A stretch of 64,000 nt of DNA. It comes from Nymphaea colorata (lineage: Eukaryota > Streptophyta > Magnoliopsida > Nymphaeales > Nymphaeaceae). Position 1 is the stretch's first letter, and each line of letters opens with the position of its first letter. The stretch covers positions 1,242,001 to 1,306,000 of the forward strand of contig NC_045141.1 in NCBI RefSeq assembly GCF_008831285.2, written 5' to 3'. The notes beneath the pieces are model-generated. The model did no database searches and was not told the DNA's origin. It was given only the letters and a program-made list of their open reading frames with translations. Shown here in pieces: positions 1 to 11,600 of this stretch. The position numbers were made by a program, and so were the translations under genes.

Positions 1-915
1 TTGTGTCAATGTTACAAACATCTAGAAAAATAAAAGGTCTTCTATGAGGCTGAAAGACAATGTGAATTGTGCACTTGCAAAAGAAAACCAAGTTTACATT
101 CATTTAATTCCAGAATTCTTTTCATATTTAAGTCGTCGAAGTAAATAATGTTAAGTACAAATGTAGATTGAAATTGAGTTAAATTTCTTAGTTCTCCTTT
201 ATTATTTTTCTTAATATGTGGACCTCTTTCTAACCTTATTAAGCAATCCCTATTCACGTTGCGTTTAAGGCTAATGACATTAGAATGATCATTTATCTCT
301 CTTCTTTTACTCTCTTTCCTCTCCTTTTCATATCATGAGTTTCAACATGGTATGAAAGCTTTTCATGATTCTTCAAACCAAAGTCCTATGGGGGAAGATG
401 AGTCAAATAGGAGCCAAAGATACAGAATCTGTATGTCCTTGTCTTGTCTTGGCTGCATAGAAGTGTGTTCAAGGGATGCTGAAATCCATTGTATGTGACT
501 GTGACACTATTCCTCGGCCACTTTTGAAGCTACAAGGAACTGCACTCAATCTCACTACCTCTCACTACCTGTGATGTTATGCAGAACTTCAGCCACATAA
601 CTGGACACGTTACGTTACTTAATTGCGGGCCGAATTTGCTTACAACACAGCCTCTCATTCTGCGCGGGCCGAATTTGCTTACAACACAGCCTCTCATTCT
701 GCTATGGGACTTTCCCCTTGGAAATAGCCTATAGAAGACCACCACCGAAGCTGTGCCGGTTCCATCCTCACACTGAGCAGTTGAGGAGGTTCACATTCAA
801 CTCAAGTTTCAACAAAGTGTTAGAAGTAATTAGGCAAAGGTTAGTCACAACTCAAAACAGAACAGTAGAGCAGCACAATAAGGGTCATTGTGACGAGTTC
901 AAGGTTGAAAATTAG
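1..915 (+). pseudogene. Ty3/Gypsy relic (LTR end and integrase fragment), left copy
   Basis: An LTR end (TTTCAACA, 340-347) is followed by a degraded tRNA-Met primer site at 348-359. Further on, 620-790 matches a Gypsy integrase tail ([13 protein letters not shown] and a [12 protein letters not shown]-like stretch) with frameshifts. A 37-bp unit starting GCGGGCCGAATTTGC is duplicated in tandem at about 626-698. It has the same origin as the relic at 35007-36120 but is more damaged. Confidence 0.6.
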
Positions 916-1646
916 AGCCTCATTGTCACAAATGTCCTCCTCGAGGAATTATCGGTGAGGTTTTTCTCAAGTATCTTTCGGTAAAGGTATTCCTCTTGGA
1001 AAAGTCTCAGGAAATTTTCAGTAATTTTTAAAAATTAAAAATTCCTAAAAATTGTAAAAATACTAAAAAATAAAAAATACAAGAACTCAAGAGAGATTTT
1101 TCCAAATCTAACAAAATTTTGCTATTTTTTCATTTTGCCTGTATTTCTCATAAATATCGTGAGATGTTGACAGTGGATTGGATCTAGATTAAGAATTTCC
1201 CAATGGGTAAGGTGCAGTCAAAATCAGCTCGAGGACCCAAGCTTATCTGCACAATATTGAGGTCCTTTCCAAAATCACAAAAGAATAGGACAGATAGTTT
1301 ATTAGCTGCAACTTTCAGAGGACTCCATTATCCATCCTGTCTTTCACATTTCAAGGCTGAAGCGACATTATCCTGAAGTTGTACTTGTTTCCTCGCTACC
1401 TAAAGGGTCACTTTGTCCACTCCAAATAATGCAAGGGTCACGATGGAGGAGTCATTCTCAACTTGAAGTCACGCCTACAGTTGTCCAAAGTAGTTATCTC
1501 TGAACATGTCACATGGGTGCGGGGTGCCGATGCCGGTGCAATGGTACATATATAATTGTCTATAAACAACAAAATTATCAAATGACAAGTTCAAAATTTA
1601 GATTACTAAATACCAAATATTTTGTGTATATATAATCTAAATAGAA

Positions 1647-1816
1647 AACACTAAACATACATGATATTGATACCATGCGCCCTATTCAATGTTATTATTT
1701 CTGAACATAATAAAATTCTAAAACATCAGATAACACTAAACATACATGATATTGATACCATGTGCCCTATTCAATGTTATTATTTGTGAACATAATAAAA
1801 TTCTAAAACATCAGAT
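1647..1816. repeat. Tandem duplication, 85-bp period
   Basis: Two nearly identical units begin AACACTAAACATACATGA at 1647 and 1732. The partner segment has a single unit near 36880, so the duplication arose after the segmental duplication. Confidence 0.8.
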
Positions 1817-2075
1817 TTGAGAAGTGAGAACTGTTAGGGCTGCACACCAGCCGAGTTGAGCCCGAGCTTGCCCAACTCGAGCACCACTCGACTCAAAGAG
1901 CTCGAGCTTGAGCTCGACTCGCTTAACTCGAGTAAGTCGGTTAAATATCCAGCGTCTTGCCCATTACAACTTACGAACTGAACGAAAGAAAAAGGACCTC
2001 TACAGGATAAGCAAAAAAAAGGAAGTGAACGAAAAAGGACCTCTGCAGAATAAGCAAAAAAAACCACACGTTTGC

Positions 2076-2345
2076 TCACGCCTTGCCCTGGCCCATCTCC
2101 TTTTCTATCTTGGCCTGCATTTCGCGGATAGCACCGGCCTCGTCCTCATTCTCCTTAAGCCTCCTCTTCATCTGACCCAATTCCTAAATAAGAAAATTCT
2201 AAATTTCTAATATCTGCAGCATTGTGAATCGGTGCCGAAGAGTCGCAAATGAAAGAAACCCTAGCTCTAGCCTTGGAAAATGAAGTCTCGCTGTCTTCAG
2301 CTCCGACCATGTCGGCGTCCATCTCGCCCTCCTCTTGCACGCCGT
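2076..2345 (-). pseudogene. Captured 5' fragment of a nuclear poly(A)-binding protein (PABPN1/PABN-like) gene
   Basis: Exon-like block 2076-2183, after an acceptor tatttag, encodes ELGQMKRRLKENEDEAG then REMQAKIEKEMG and a stop. This matches the coiled-coil segment just before the RRM of plant PABN proteins (ELDEMKKRLKEMEDEA in the family). Upstream, 2270-2345 encodes an acidic EEGEMDADMVGAEDSE stretch that fits the PABN N-terminus, separated by intron-like sequence. GA-rich leader-like DNA (2395-2740) follows. The RRM is absent, so no functional PABN can be made; it is a fragment carried by the surrounding hAT. Confidence 0.75.
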
Positions 2346-2394
2346 CCTCTCTGTAGACCTCATTTTGCGCCGACCTGCCTCTGCTTCAGCCTTC

Positions 2395-2397
<3 letters not shown>

Positions 2398-2431
<34 letters not shown>

Positions 2432-2436
2432 AGCGC
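2398..2436. repeat. (GA)n microsatellite
   Basis: An uninterrupted GA run inside the captured PABN leader region of the hAT element. Confidence 0.9.
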
Positions 2437-3064
2437 GAGAGAGAAGTTGGGAAGGGGGGCGCAGGCGTGGGTGAGGAGGAAAGGCGTGGGTGAACGACGA
2501 GCGTAAGGTGAGAAAGAAACGGGAGGGAAATTGATGGGAAGGAGTAATAATGAGAGTAAAAGGGTAGATGGCTGCGTGGGGGAGAAGGGAGGGAAAAGAA
2601 AAAGATGAAGAAAAAGATGAAGAGAACGAAAACCGGTGGGAAAACCGGTGGGAAAATGAAAAACGTAAAACAAAACTAAAGTGGGCTTGTGCGGGTAAAG
2701 AGAGAGAGAGAAGGAAAACTAAAAACACAAATTAAAGTCGAGCATAACACGGACCATTCAATGTAAAACATTTTACCTTAAATTGGTGAACTGGTTTCAA
2801 TAAGTTAGTAATAAGTTAGTGTATCGGCTTTCAACATTTAATGAATTTATAATGAGTCGAGTTCCTAAAACTCGAATTCGACTCGTTTATTGTTTCGAGT
2901 ATCATTGTAAGCTTGAACTCGACTCGTTTATAAACAAGTCGAGCGCGAGTGTATTTTTGAGCGAGTTCGAGTCGAGCTCAAGTTGGCTTGACTCGTTGTG
3001 CAACCCTTGAGTATTTTCGAGCGAGTTCAAGTCAAGCTCCACGTTGTGCAGCCCTAAGAACCGT

Positions 3065-3713
3065 ACACCATGATAAGCATTGAGAAAATAGAGTTGCAAA
3101 TATGAACTAAGAACCAATTGTTACGGCCGGGTTCTCGAATCCAACAATGTCAAATTCCTGATCTAGTTGTAAACGTTCTTTTATACTTTAATAATGTCAT
3201 GCACTTGAAATGTTAGAAGTGTTTGAAATCTCCTAGATGCCCTTCTTGTATTAGACGTTTTATCTCAAACATCAACACTTTTTTAGTTATTGCAAGTCTA
3301 TATTTTCAGGAGAATTGTATCCAGAAAGAGAGACATCTATCCTCTTCTGTGCACTGTACTTGTAATATCTTGAGCACGACGATACACATTGTTATAGGTG
3401 TCCAGACGTGATGGAAACTGACACTTCATGTCTTTGCAAGGATTAATGTAACACAGACAAGATATGAATTTCACCACAACCATTTAATGACAGCGTCTTC
3501 ATAGAAAGAGCTATATACAACTCATTCATAAAAGCAAGCAAGAAGAGTTTGTACTTTCATAATGGGCAAAGACTGAAAGGGATTGGAGTTGGCATCTCGA
3601 GGATGCACTAAGCAAACATTGCCACGTAGTCAAGCATGTCCTCGTTATTGAATATTGCACCAACAATTTTTGAGCCTTGAACAAATCAAATACAATAAAG
3701 AAACAAGAATAAT
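3065..3713. other. Unmatched block in the left duplicate
   Basis: This 650-bp block lies between acaccatg and tctctagg, which are contiguous in the partner copy at 36975-36990. Both edges carry CATG, so either this is an insertion or the other copy lost it between CATG microhomologies. I recognise no gene, terminal repeat or target duplication in it. Confidence 0.6.
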
Positions 3714-3840
3714 CATGTCTCTAGGTTTCTAGCTCCGTAAGTTACTATTCCATACCTAAGGAAACACAAGTTTCAAAAAAGAAAAGGGAAAAAAACAGAT
3801 ACTTTCCTTTTTCCTTTTGAAATTCTTTTAACAGATTATT

Positions 3841-3925
3841 ACCTCTGTCAATAACAGCCACAGAGGTTGGGTCATGACCTCTCCAGATATAGTCCTAAAT
3901 TTTCAAACCCTTCACAACAAAAATA
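3841..3925 (-). pseudogene. Partial, frameshifted copy of MTPC4 exon 7
   Basis: On the minus strand it matches the end of exon 7 ([13 protein letters not shown] region) and its GTAATA donor, with an extra base in the last codons (TTATTGACAG against TTATGACAG). The match stops near 3925. It lies downstream of the gene's own stop codon, so it is a duplication scar rather than an exon. Confidence 0.8.
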
Positions 3926-4518
3926 TGAGCAAAGCACTTTGGTTTCAAAACTAATCTAAACTAATCTTATCTGAGTCTCCCTTGGTTGCCAAAAAATATA
4001 CTGCAGTCCCATGCCCATGCAACAGCGCTGTACTTGTAGATTCTGCTTCTATGAACCATGACGGGTGCCAACTTTGGCCTGTTCCAAGCGGAACTAGGAC
4101 ACCATCATAAATTATTAAGAAGCTAGATGAAGACGCCAACGGTGCCTTTCCACTACCATTGCATAACTGCAAAAAAGACAAATATTGCTCCACCCGAGTC
4201 TTCTTGGTATAATTGCTAATTCTTCTTGCAATAGATTGGCTCCATAGTTACCAGGAGGAGACATACGTTGCAGCATGTTCCACATCTTGAGCATAATTAC
4301 TGCATGAAAATCTTGACATTAGCCAGGGATGTAGGAGAGGATACACAATTACTAATTGGAAAGCTTAAGACAATTGACTAACTCATAATTACTGCATGAG
4401 AATTTTGACATTAGCCAGGAATGTAGGAGAGGATATTAAATTACTAATTGCAAAACTTGAGACACTTGACTAGCACATAAGTTGGTTTACCTACTCAAAT
4501 ACCTTTGAGAGCTTATTA
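3926..4518 (-). other. MTPC4 3' flank / possible 3' UTR, with one unrecognised ORF
   Basis: Positions 3951-4193 are open on the minus strand for 80 codons (IYDGVLVPLGTGQSWHPSW and TALLHGHGTAVYF are typical stretches). The composition is coding-like, but I cannot assign it to a family, and there is no supporting splice context. A 92-bp tandem duplication occupies 4292-4475. Confidence 0.3.
4292..4475. repeat. Tandem duplication, 92-bp period
   Basis: Two units begin CATAATTACTGCATGA at 4292 and 4384 and share the rest at high identity (ATTAGCCAGGGATGTAGG against ATTAGCCAGGAATGTAGG). It lies just 3' of the MTPC4 stop codon, so it is probably transcribed. Confidence 0.8.
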
Positions 4519-4784
4519 TCATGGCAAAGGACCCTTAGGATTGTGAGCTTCAATATCAACATGGCGGATTCCAGGAACAATCTTCTGTATTTCTTTCTCC
4601 AACCTGTCAACCTCGCTACCTAGTGCAGTTACGACTTCCTCCCCTGGACACCAAATAATCAACAGTTCCTTATAGTCATCCCATCAAGTGGCCAAAAGAA
4701 ATTTCAATACCACGTTTTCTTACCATAGCTGGACATCAGGTTGAAAAGATGTGTGTCATCTTTCCTCTTTGCAGCTTCTCGAAA
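4519..4784 (-). CDS. MTPC4: MTPC4 exons 12 and 13 with stop codon
   Basis: Exon 12 (4724-4784) reads [20 protein letters not shown]. An 80-bp intron follows. Exon 13 (4519-4643) begins [19 protein letters not shown] and ends [13 protein letters not shown] followed by TGA at 4519-4521. The heptad-like VDRLEKEI segment and the VDIEAHNP end are typical of the clade. No perfect AATAAA lies close downstream, so the 3' end cannot be placed. Confidence 0.93.
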
Positions 4785-7700
4785 CTGCTAAGATCACCAA
4801 TTATGGATACCAATGCATATCACTACAAAAAAATATTTGAAATCCCAAAACTGGCCATTACCCTTGTTTCAAATTGCTAAAGTACATGTGTCCTACTGTC
4901 TCATTTGCTTTTATGGGTCAACAGCACAAAAGGCATGACAATTAGTAGCTGCATGAACAAAATGAAGATCATGATGCCTTATTTATGCCTTCATATAGCT
5001 GAATAGGGCTCTCAATGGCTTGCCTCCCAACACAACCAAAATACAAATTCCTGAACATGTGCATCAAATTGCAGACTGAATAATATCAACAAGCTAAACA
5101 AGGGTAATGTTTCTTCGGATGGTTTTTCACTGGATATCCATTCAATCAAGGTCCAGAGAAGTTCGAATGTAATTTTGTTTTGGGGACACAGAGACAGAGA
5201 CAGAGAGAGAGACAGAGAGAGCATTCTCCATTTCAGGCAGCTCCAGACGGTTTCCTTATTTACAGAAATCATTTATAAGACCTTTCATAAGGATGCATGA
5301 CCATGTCCGAAAACCCAGGAATCGAACAAAAGTCAATAAAACTTAATAACCAATTAAGTCCTCATAAAGAATCTTCCACTCATCTGAAAAGCATGATGAG
5401 ATCAGATTGAAATGGTTGGCTAGAAAAGCACACAGCATAATTATCCAAAAGAGACTGGTCCCAAGCATTTGCATTATGAGCACACATACATGTCAATGCA
5501 GTTGAGCACACAAACATGCATGTGTCCACAAAATTCATACAGGTGCAGATATGGTTCTGAATTGAGCAAAATATTACTTGATACTGCAACTTTACCAGAG
5601 GACAATGAATATGATTTTACAGCGCAAAGCCACATTTTGATGTGTGGGCAAGTGCAAACCCTAATCCAACAAATTGAAATGTTATCTTGGTCCAAGGTGG
5701 AAATGTTATCTTGGTTCAAGGTGGTAAGAAAAATTTCTAGTTCAACCACTGCTGGGTGACATGGATCATATAGTAAATTTTCATGGATCATACAGTAAAT
5801 CAGATACCACTGCAATGTATCCATCCAAGCCTGTGAAAGTCAGCAGTTAATGTATTAAATAATATAAGCTTTAAACATATTGGTCATTCAAACCTAATGC
5901 TTGAATACTTGGATTCTTCAAGGATAGTCATGCTAAAAAATGATAACATCACATTTTATTTTAATGAAAAGCATGCTTCAACATTCATATACCTGTCTAG
6001 CCCACTCATCACGTCCAGTCCTTTGTAGATAATTTTGAACCAAGACCTCTCCATTGAAATCTGTTTTAGAAAAGGGACAAAAGAAGTCAGATTCCAACTT
6101 TCCAGTTTTCCATTTTGAGGAGATTCTCTTTGGCTTTAAAATTAAAATAAAGATGTAAATTACTGAAAAACGCAAACTATATTTTCCGTATATTGCATGA
6201 ACTGTATCTAACGTATTTTTAAGCAATATCACATAGACATGGGTATGGATACGGGTACGACCAAATGGGTACATTTACAGAAAATTGAGAAAAAAGTTGG
6301 CAAGGGGACATGGCAAGATGTAGAATATATAGATATATGATGACACTCATAAAAACCCACAAAAATTCAAAAAAACAAAAACTAAAACTCAAAATTTAAA
6401 TTACTAGTCTATTTCATACTTCATATATATAATCCCCTCAAATTAAAGTTTGAAACTAAAAACATTGTTCAATTCAAAATCAACGGCATTATAGCTATGC
6501 CGTATGGGTGCATGGTGTGGGTGCGGGTGCGGACAAGGATGCAGCAATTTAAAAAAAAAAACAAAATTAGGTACGGTTTCAGTGAGGATGGATATAGTGC
6601 GTGTCTGTATGTGTATACAAATCATTTGTTAGATATTTATTTAACTTTTGAGTAGCCTTATCAATATTTACATATAAACTTTTGGGGTTCTTCATTCTTT
6701 TCTTTTTTCTTTCTTTCAACTTGAGCTGTTTTATTTCTGCTTTTGAAGTTTTGTTTCAATTTTGGGATCTGACCATAGTTGTGCAAACCAATTTCTGAGC
6801 TATAATGCATGACAGATTTCTCAGTTCTGCAGCTCGCAGTGTTGTTCCATTTGATATTTCTGAGCTGCATATGCACATTAAAAGTAGAGTTAGAAGTTAG
6901 AACCATCTAGTGTTGCTATTACTTTTTTGCGTATTTCTTGTTCAATGATGAACCAACTTTTTTCAAGTTCAATGATGATACTCTAATTTTGTTCTCGCTC
7001 AATAATGATGCTCAAATTTGTTTAATGATGATGGTCAAACCTCAAATTTTATTCTTTAGTGTTGTTTATATGTTTTTAACCCCACTTGTTTAGGTTATAG
7101 TTATACATTTGTACTGTTTTGTTTTAAAGCATTTCGTTTTAAACAAGACTGACACACTCCTGTATTATGCTGATGCTGGTGATCTGATTCATAAGAATGA
7201 AGCATATTTGCATATTCATATTTCATTTGTTCTTGGAAACCAATTTTTCTTGCCAAAAAGGTCAACGTGTGCTCATCTTGATTTGGGTTGTTTCTAACTT
7301 GGTCCTTATTTTGTTTCTGCGGTTTGTTAGGTTATAGACTAAGTCACAGGGATACAGGTATGATTCGCATATGGGTACAATTCGGTTATGGATACAGAGA
7401 TACTGGTACGGACACGGTTACTTTAGAAAATGTGGCTATGGGATACTGCAGGATATGTATATGTATATATGCAAAACAACATAAAAAAATCAAAATGAAA
7501 GCAACATTTAAATAAGTAATAAAAATAAAAATGTTGGTCAATTTGCATATGCTTCATCTTGCTTTGTTGAATGGCATTGAAAACAACGTTAATGGCACTT
7601 TAACTGTCACACAAGAGCATGACCGAGCAATCTTCTCTCCTAAATCACCTAATATGTATCTAATTCATGCAACTTCCATTGTGCTCCTTCTGTTTTCAGC

Positions 7701-8623
7701 TGCTCCAAAATACTAGATTTTGCCCTATGAAAATACAATATCCACTTAGCGACCTTCTCTCATCTAGATCACCTGCCCAATCTGCATCTATATAAGTAAC
7801 AATGTCATGCCCTTGCTTAACACCCAATATTCTTACTTTCAGATATATTAAGATACAATTCATTGAATCCATATGACCTTTTCTTGGGGCATGCATAAAC
7901 CACGACACCTGATCGACATAAACTATGTAAGCCCTAGTAAATGTAAGATCAAAGATCCTGAAACATCCTGACAATACTTTGATAACTCAGAGAATTAGTA
8001 TGAAGTTTTTCATTTTCAGAACTTAGTCTCTGATGTAATACACTTGGGCTATGTCACATAGGTACGCCATGTTGGCCCAAGTACTCACATCAGTATGTGG
8101 GTACACTAATGTAGGTAGAATGGGTCATCTAGGTAAGCAACAAATGGTAAGGTTGTTTATAATATAAAGAAAAGGAGGAAAAAGCTTCAAATCTATTTTG
8201 TTCGACAGAGAGAGAGAGAGAGAGGTGGGCCATCTAGGTATGGTAGTAAATGGTAAGTTCATTTTGAAAATAAAGAAAAGAGAAAAAAGTCTAATACAGT
8301 TCTGTTTAGAGAGAGAGAGAGAAAGAGAGAAAGAGAGAGATATGAACCACCATCTAGGTACGGTACAAATGGTAAGTTTGAGAGAAAGAGAGAGAGAGGG
8401 AGAGAGAGACTAGTACTTGTCTTCTTCTTCAAACCCGAGAGTGATTTTGGAGAAACTGTGTTGCCCCTTTAAGGTGTTTCTTGTTTCGTAAAATTTCTTT
8501 CAAGACCTCTTCTATTAGGCTATTACCTATATTACAAATAAAACTTAAGTTTTTGAAACTTACAAATGAATGCTAGTAAATATGGAAATTGGTTAAAGAC
8601 TCTCAATATGATCATAAATTTGC

Positions 8624-8655
<32 letters not shown>

Positions 8656-11600
8656 CCACATTCACTGCTGCACCCCCGTACCTCCACTTATAAAATCTTC
8701 TCTTTCTGCACCCACATTGCCATACTTGTACCACACTTGTACCAATACCCATGTGACATAGCACTAGGGCTCTTATCCAGTCTGCAATTTTCCATGTTTG
8801 ACTTTCCCAAGAGATCAACTGCAATATTTTTATTGCATGATGATGTATCCCCTTGTCTGTCCACCTCTACAGTAAGAAAGTAATTCAATTCTCCTAAGTC
8901 CTTCACAATAAAGCTTTCACTAGTAACTGTTTCACTTCTCTTACATGGTCATCTAAACTCCCTGTTATCACAATGTCAATAACAAATATAAGGAGAAGAG
9001 TTGTAATACCTTTCTTCTGATAGATGAATAGAGAATGATCTAATAAACACCTTCGAAAACCATATCCTATTCCTTAAAAGCACACACAGATATATACATA
9101 CAGATATATACATATATATACATATAGCTTGTCCTATCTTTTTTATTTCCTTAATGTATTTTTGTCATCTCCAATGGCTAGAATTCGTTAGCCCTCTCTC
9201 CTTCTTCCCTTCATGTACATATAGAGGATTCTACCCACCTTGTAATGTATGCTTTCTTGCAGAGCACTTGTAACAAAAGGAGAATTTTGTATGGTTATGT
9301 CTCTTGTTTAAACATATCTGAGTGTGATTTATTATTTGAAACTTTTGTAAGCTCTTTGTGTTGGTATTCTTTGAGGAAACACTTGTGTCCTTCAGGCATA
9401 TTGGAGAAGAGTTATTTGTCTAATCATTCTTGGTCCCCAACCTTTACATGTATAGGATGCTAGATGAATCCCAGAAACAGGTATTCAAACATATTTATAC
9501 GTGCTTATATGCACAAAAAAGAGATTCACTTTTAATGTTTTAACCCACATTGGTTCCACTATTTACTTCCCATTTGATGTTCAAACTTCTTTGAGGCAAT
9601 GATATGTTACATAGAATGATTTCCCTGAAATTGTATTGTGAAGTTTCAACTAACAAAATGCATGTGTGTGTGGATGTGTGCCATGTATATACATGAGAAA
9701 TCAACCTTTAGAGAAAATGTTGTTATTTTTTACTGCTCCAATCGACTTTGTCATATGAGGAATGAAGAAGACAGCTAAAGCTAATTTACAAACCAACTTT
9801 TGACTCATCAAACATTGTGCTGAATGCCTTCAACGACAGAAACTTGTTATCAACAAAGAGTACCCAAAGTACTAACCCTTTTGACATAAACTACTGCAAC
9901 CTCTGGTTCTACAAATCAACCTTTTATATATTATTTGCCAATAGCTCGCAGGATTGCACATTTGCATGATTGGAAGGTACTGGTGCAGTTCAATGGTCTA
10001 TGTTTCAAGAAGAGAGTGAACATGCTAAATCTAGATTTTAGCCACCATTTAATTAGTCGGATATGTTTCACCAATGGCATACTTTTGAGAGCTAAAAAGA
10101 ATGAACATGCTAGATTAAACTTTAGAACCACAGTAGAATAAGAAAGAGAGAGAGGGAGAGAACCTATCTCTGCTTTGAACCTAAAGAAGCCAGGTCCAAT
10201 CACCTCACTTTTGCAATCATAAATAGCATCAACAACCTTCAAAAAATGCACAGGTCTTGTATGAACATGCTGTTAAAGAAATCAAAGCCATTAACAAACA
10301 AGCTAGCAGACTTAAGTGATTAATAAAGAGTTTGTTGTGGGGCTGTTTTCACCGGATCAGAAGATAGAAAGTGGAGGACGCGTGCCATATCATGATCATC
10401 AATTGCTCTGCCAATCAAAACTTGTCGGTTTCTGTGAATGAGAAAAATGGCAACCTGCAAAACCGTTCGCCTTGATGGATAGTTTCCAGATATAATATGT
10501 CAAACTAAATAAACTTTTGAAGCTTCCTTCAGAAGCCAGAACTGGCATAGACAAGTTAGTGGACAACAGTGTTGTACATATTGGACAATATAGGGCTACA
10601 TCATAAGATAAGAATCTCATCATTTAAAAATTATGGTACGCTACACCACCTGTATTGCAGATAAGTAGTGTATCATGCCAGTATCACATGAGTCAGAAAA
10701 GACAATTCTATTTTGCGAAAAAAAGGGTCTGAATCCCCCTCTTGCAATTTGGATTTTAAAACCCCCTCCTCCCATAATTTCTAAACCTATCTAAGAGTTG
10801 GAGAAGGAAGAGTTTGTGCTTGTTTTAAAGGGGAACCGTCGATTTCAACGTGAAATCATGGATTTAAGGGTAGATCTGTGCATGGATGTCCGATTGGGCA
10901 GGGAAAAAAAGGTTGTTTCAATTTGTTCTACGAAAGCATGAAAGCTCTCATTTTTACCATAGAATCATATATTTCAATTGTTTTTTGTTAAGTTTACCAT
11001 TAGTTTTCATTTGTTTTTGAAGATATGGTTTCCGATCAGACATGAAAATTCTGCAAAAAGCTGAAGGAGAGTGATCAATTAAAACTTAAATGTAACTATT
11101 GCTACAATATAGGAGGGATTTTTAGAATTAAGCACCATTTGACGGGGATAGGCAATAATATATGGCTCCTTGTAATGGGAGTCACAAGAATCCATTTCCA
11201 CCATTTGTGTCTCAGTAATATTTGGATATGCTTCATATTTTACAGAAAAGTAAGATTCAAAAGGAAATAGATGAGTCAAAAACAGATTATGATGAGCCAA
11301 AAACGGGTTATGATGAGCCTTGAGAAGTTGTCGATCAAAACCTATGTAGCATAGGTACTGCTTAGTAACGATACGAGTATCGGTATGCAGTCGGGTATGC
11401 CCTAGGTACTGCATTGATCGCATCAAGTACAATCAACGTACTTGAGTACGTATCCGTCCATTTTTTAACTCGGTCAAAGTTGACCGAGTCCAAAAACGTC
11501 CACAGTTAGGGTTTATGTTTTTTTTTTAACATTAAAAAAAACATCAAAGAGAAAAGGCAGAGCCCTCGGCGGTTTCTGCGTTTTCACCCACAGCGACTGA

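Larger units (their letters stand above)
1835..3056. mobile_element. hAT transposon carrying a captured host-gene fragment (Pack-hAT type)
   Basis: Terminal inverted repeats TAGGGCTGCACA at 1835 and TGTGCAGCCCTA ending at 3056 are flanked by an 8-bp target duplication with one mismatch (agaactgt 1827-1834, agaaccgt 3057-3064). The paralogous segment at 36967-36980 preserves the uninterrupted site. Subterminal regions are rich in CTCGAG/GACTCG motifs, a familiar pattern for this hAT type. No transposase is present, so it is non-autonomous. The interior (about 2070-2740) holds the start of a cellular gene, described separately. Confidence 0.85.
1..3925. repeat. Left copy of a duplicated segment (partner 35007-37199)
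   Basis: Bases 1-1834 and 3714-3925 follow the sequence of 35007-37199 at high identity, including the Gypsy relic, the CTTTCACATTTCAAGG region and the end of MTPC4 exon 7. The left copy differs by a hAT insertion (1835-3056), an extra 3065-3713 block, a deletion corresponding to about 35487-35650, and a duplicated 37-bp unit near 626-698. It begins at the window edge, so its true start is not seen. It lies downstream of the MTPC4 stop codon, on the same strand as the parent segment. Confidence 0.85.
7695..9060 (-). pseudogene. Copia polyprotein relic (RT to RNase H), interrupted by a hAT MITE
   Basis: Minus-strand fragments keep Copia order. About 8765-9060 encodes the end of RT, including [11 protein letters not shown] and VEVDRQGD, with an upstream degraded active-site strand. 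7700-7974 encodes QVSWFMHAP and [13 protein letters not shown] (RNase H). The two parts are separated by the MITE at 8049-8761. Frameshifts and stops are frequent. It lies in MTPC4 intron 10, in the same orientation as the gene. Confidence 0.75.

Noticed and set aside
2386-2728. Two overlapping minus-strand frames of about 100 codons
   Set aside because: They consist of Ser/Leu/Phe repeats from the GA/CT-rich leader of the captured PABN fragment; low-complexity artefact.
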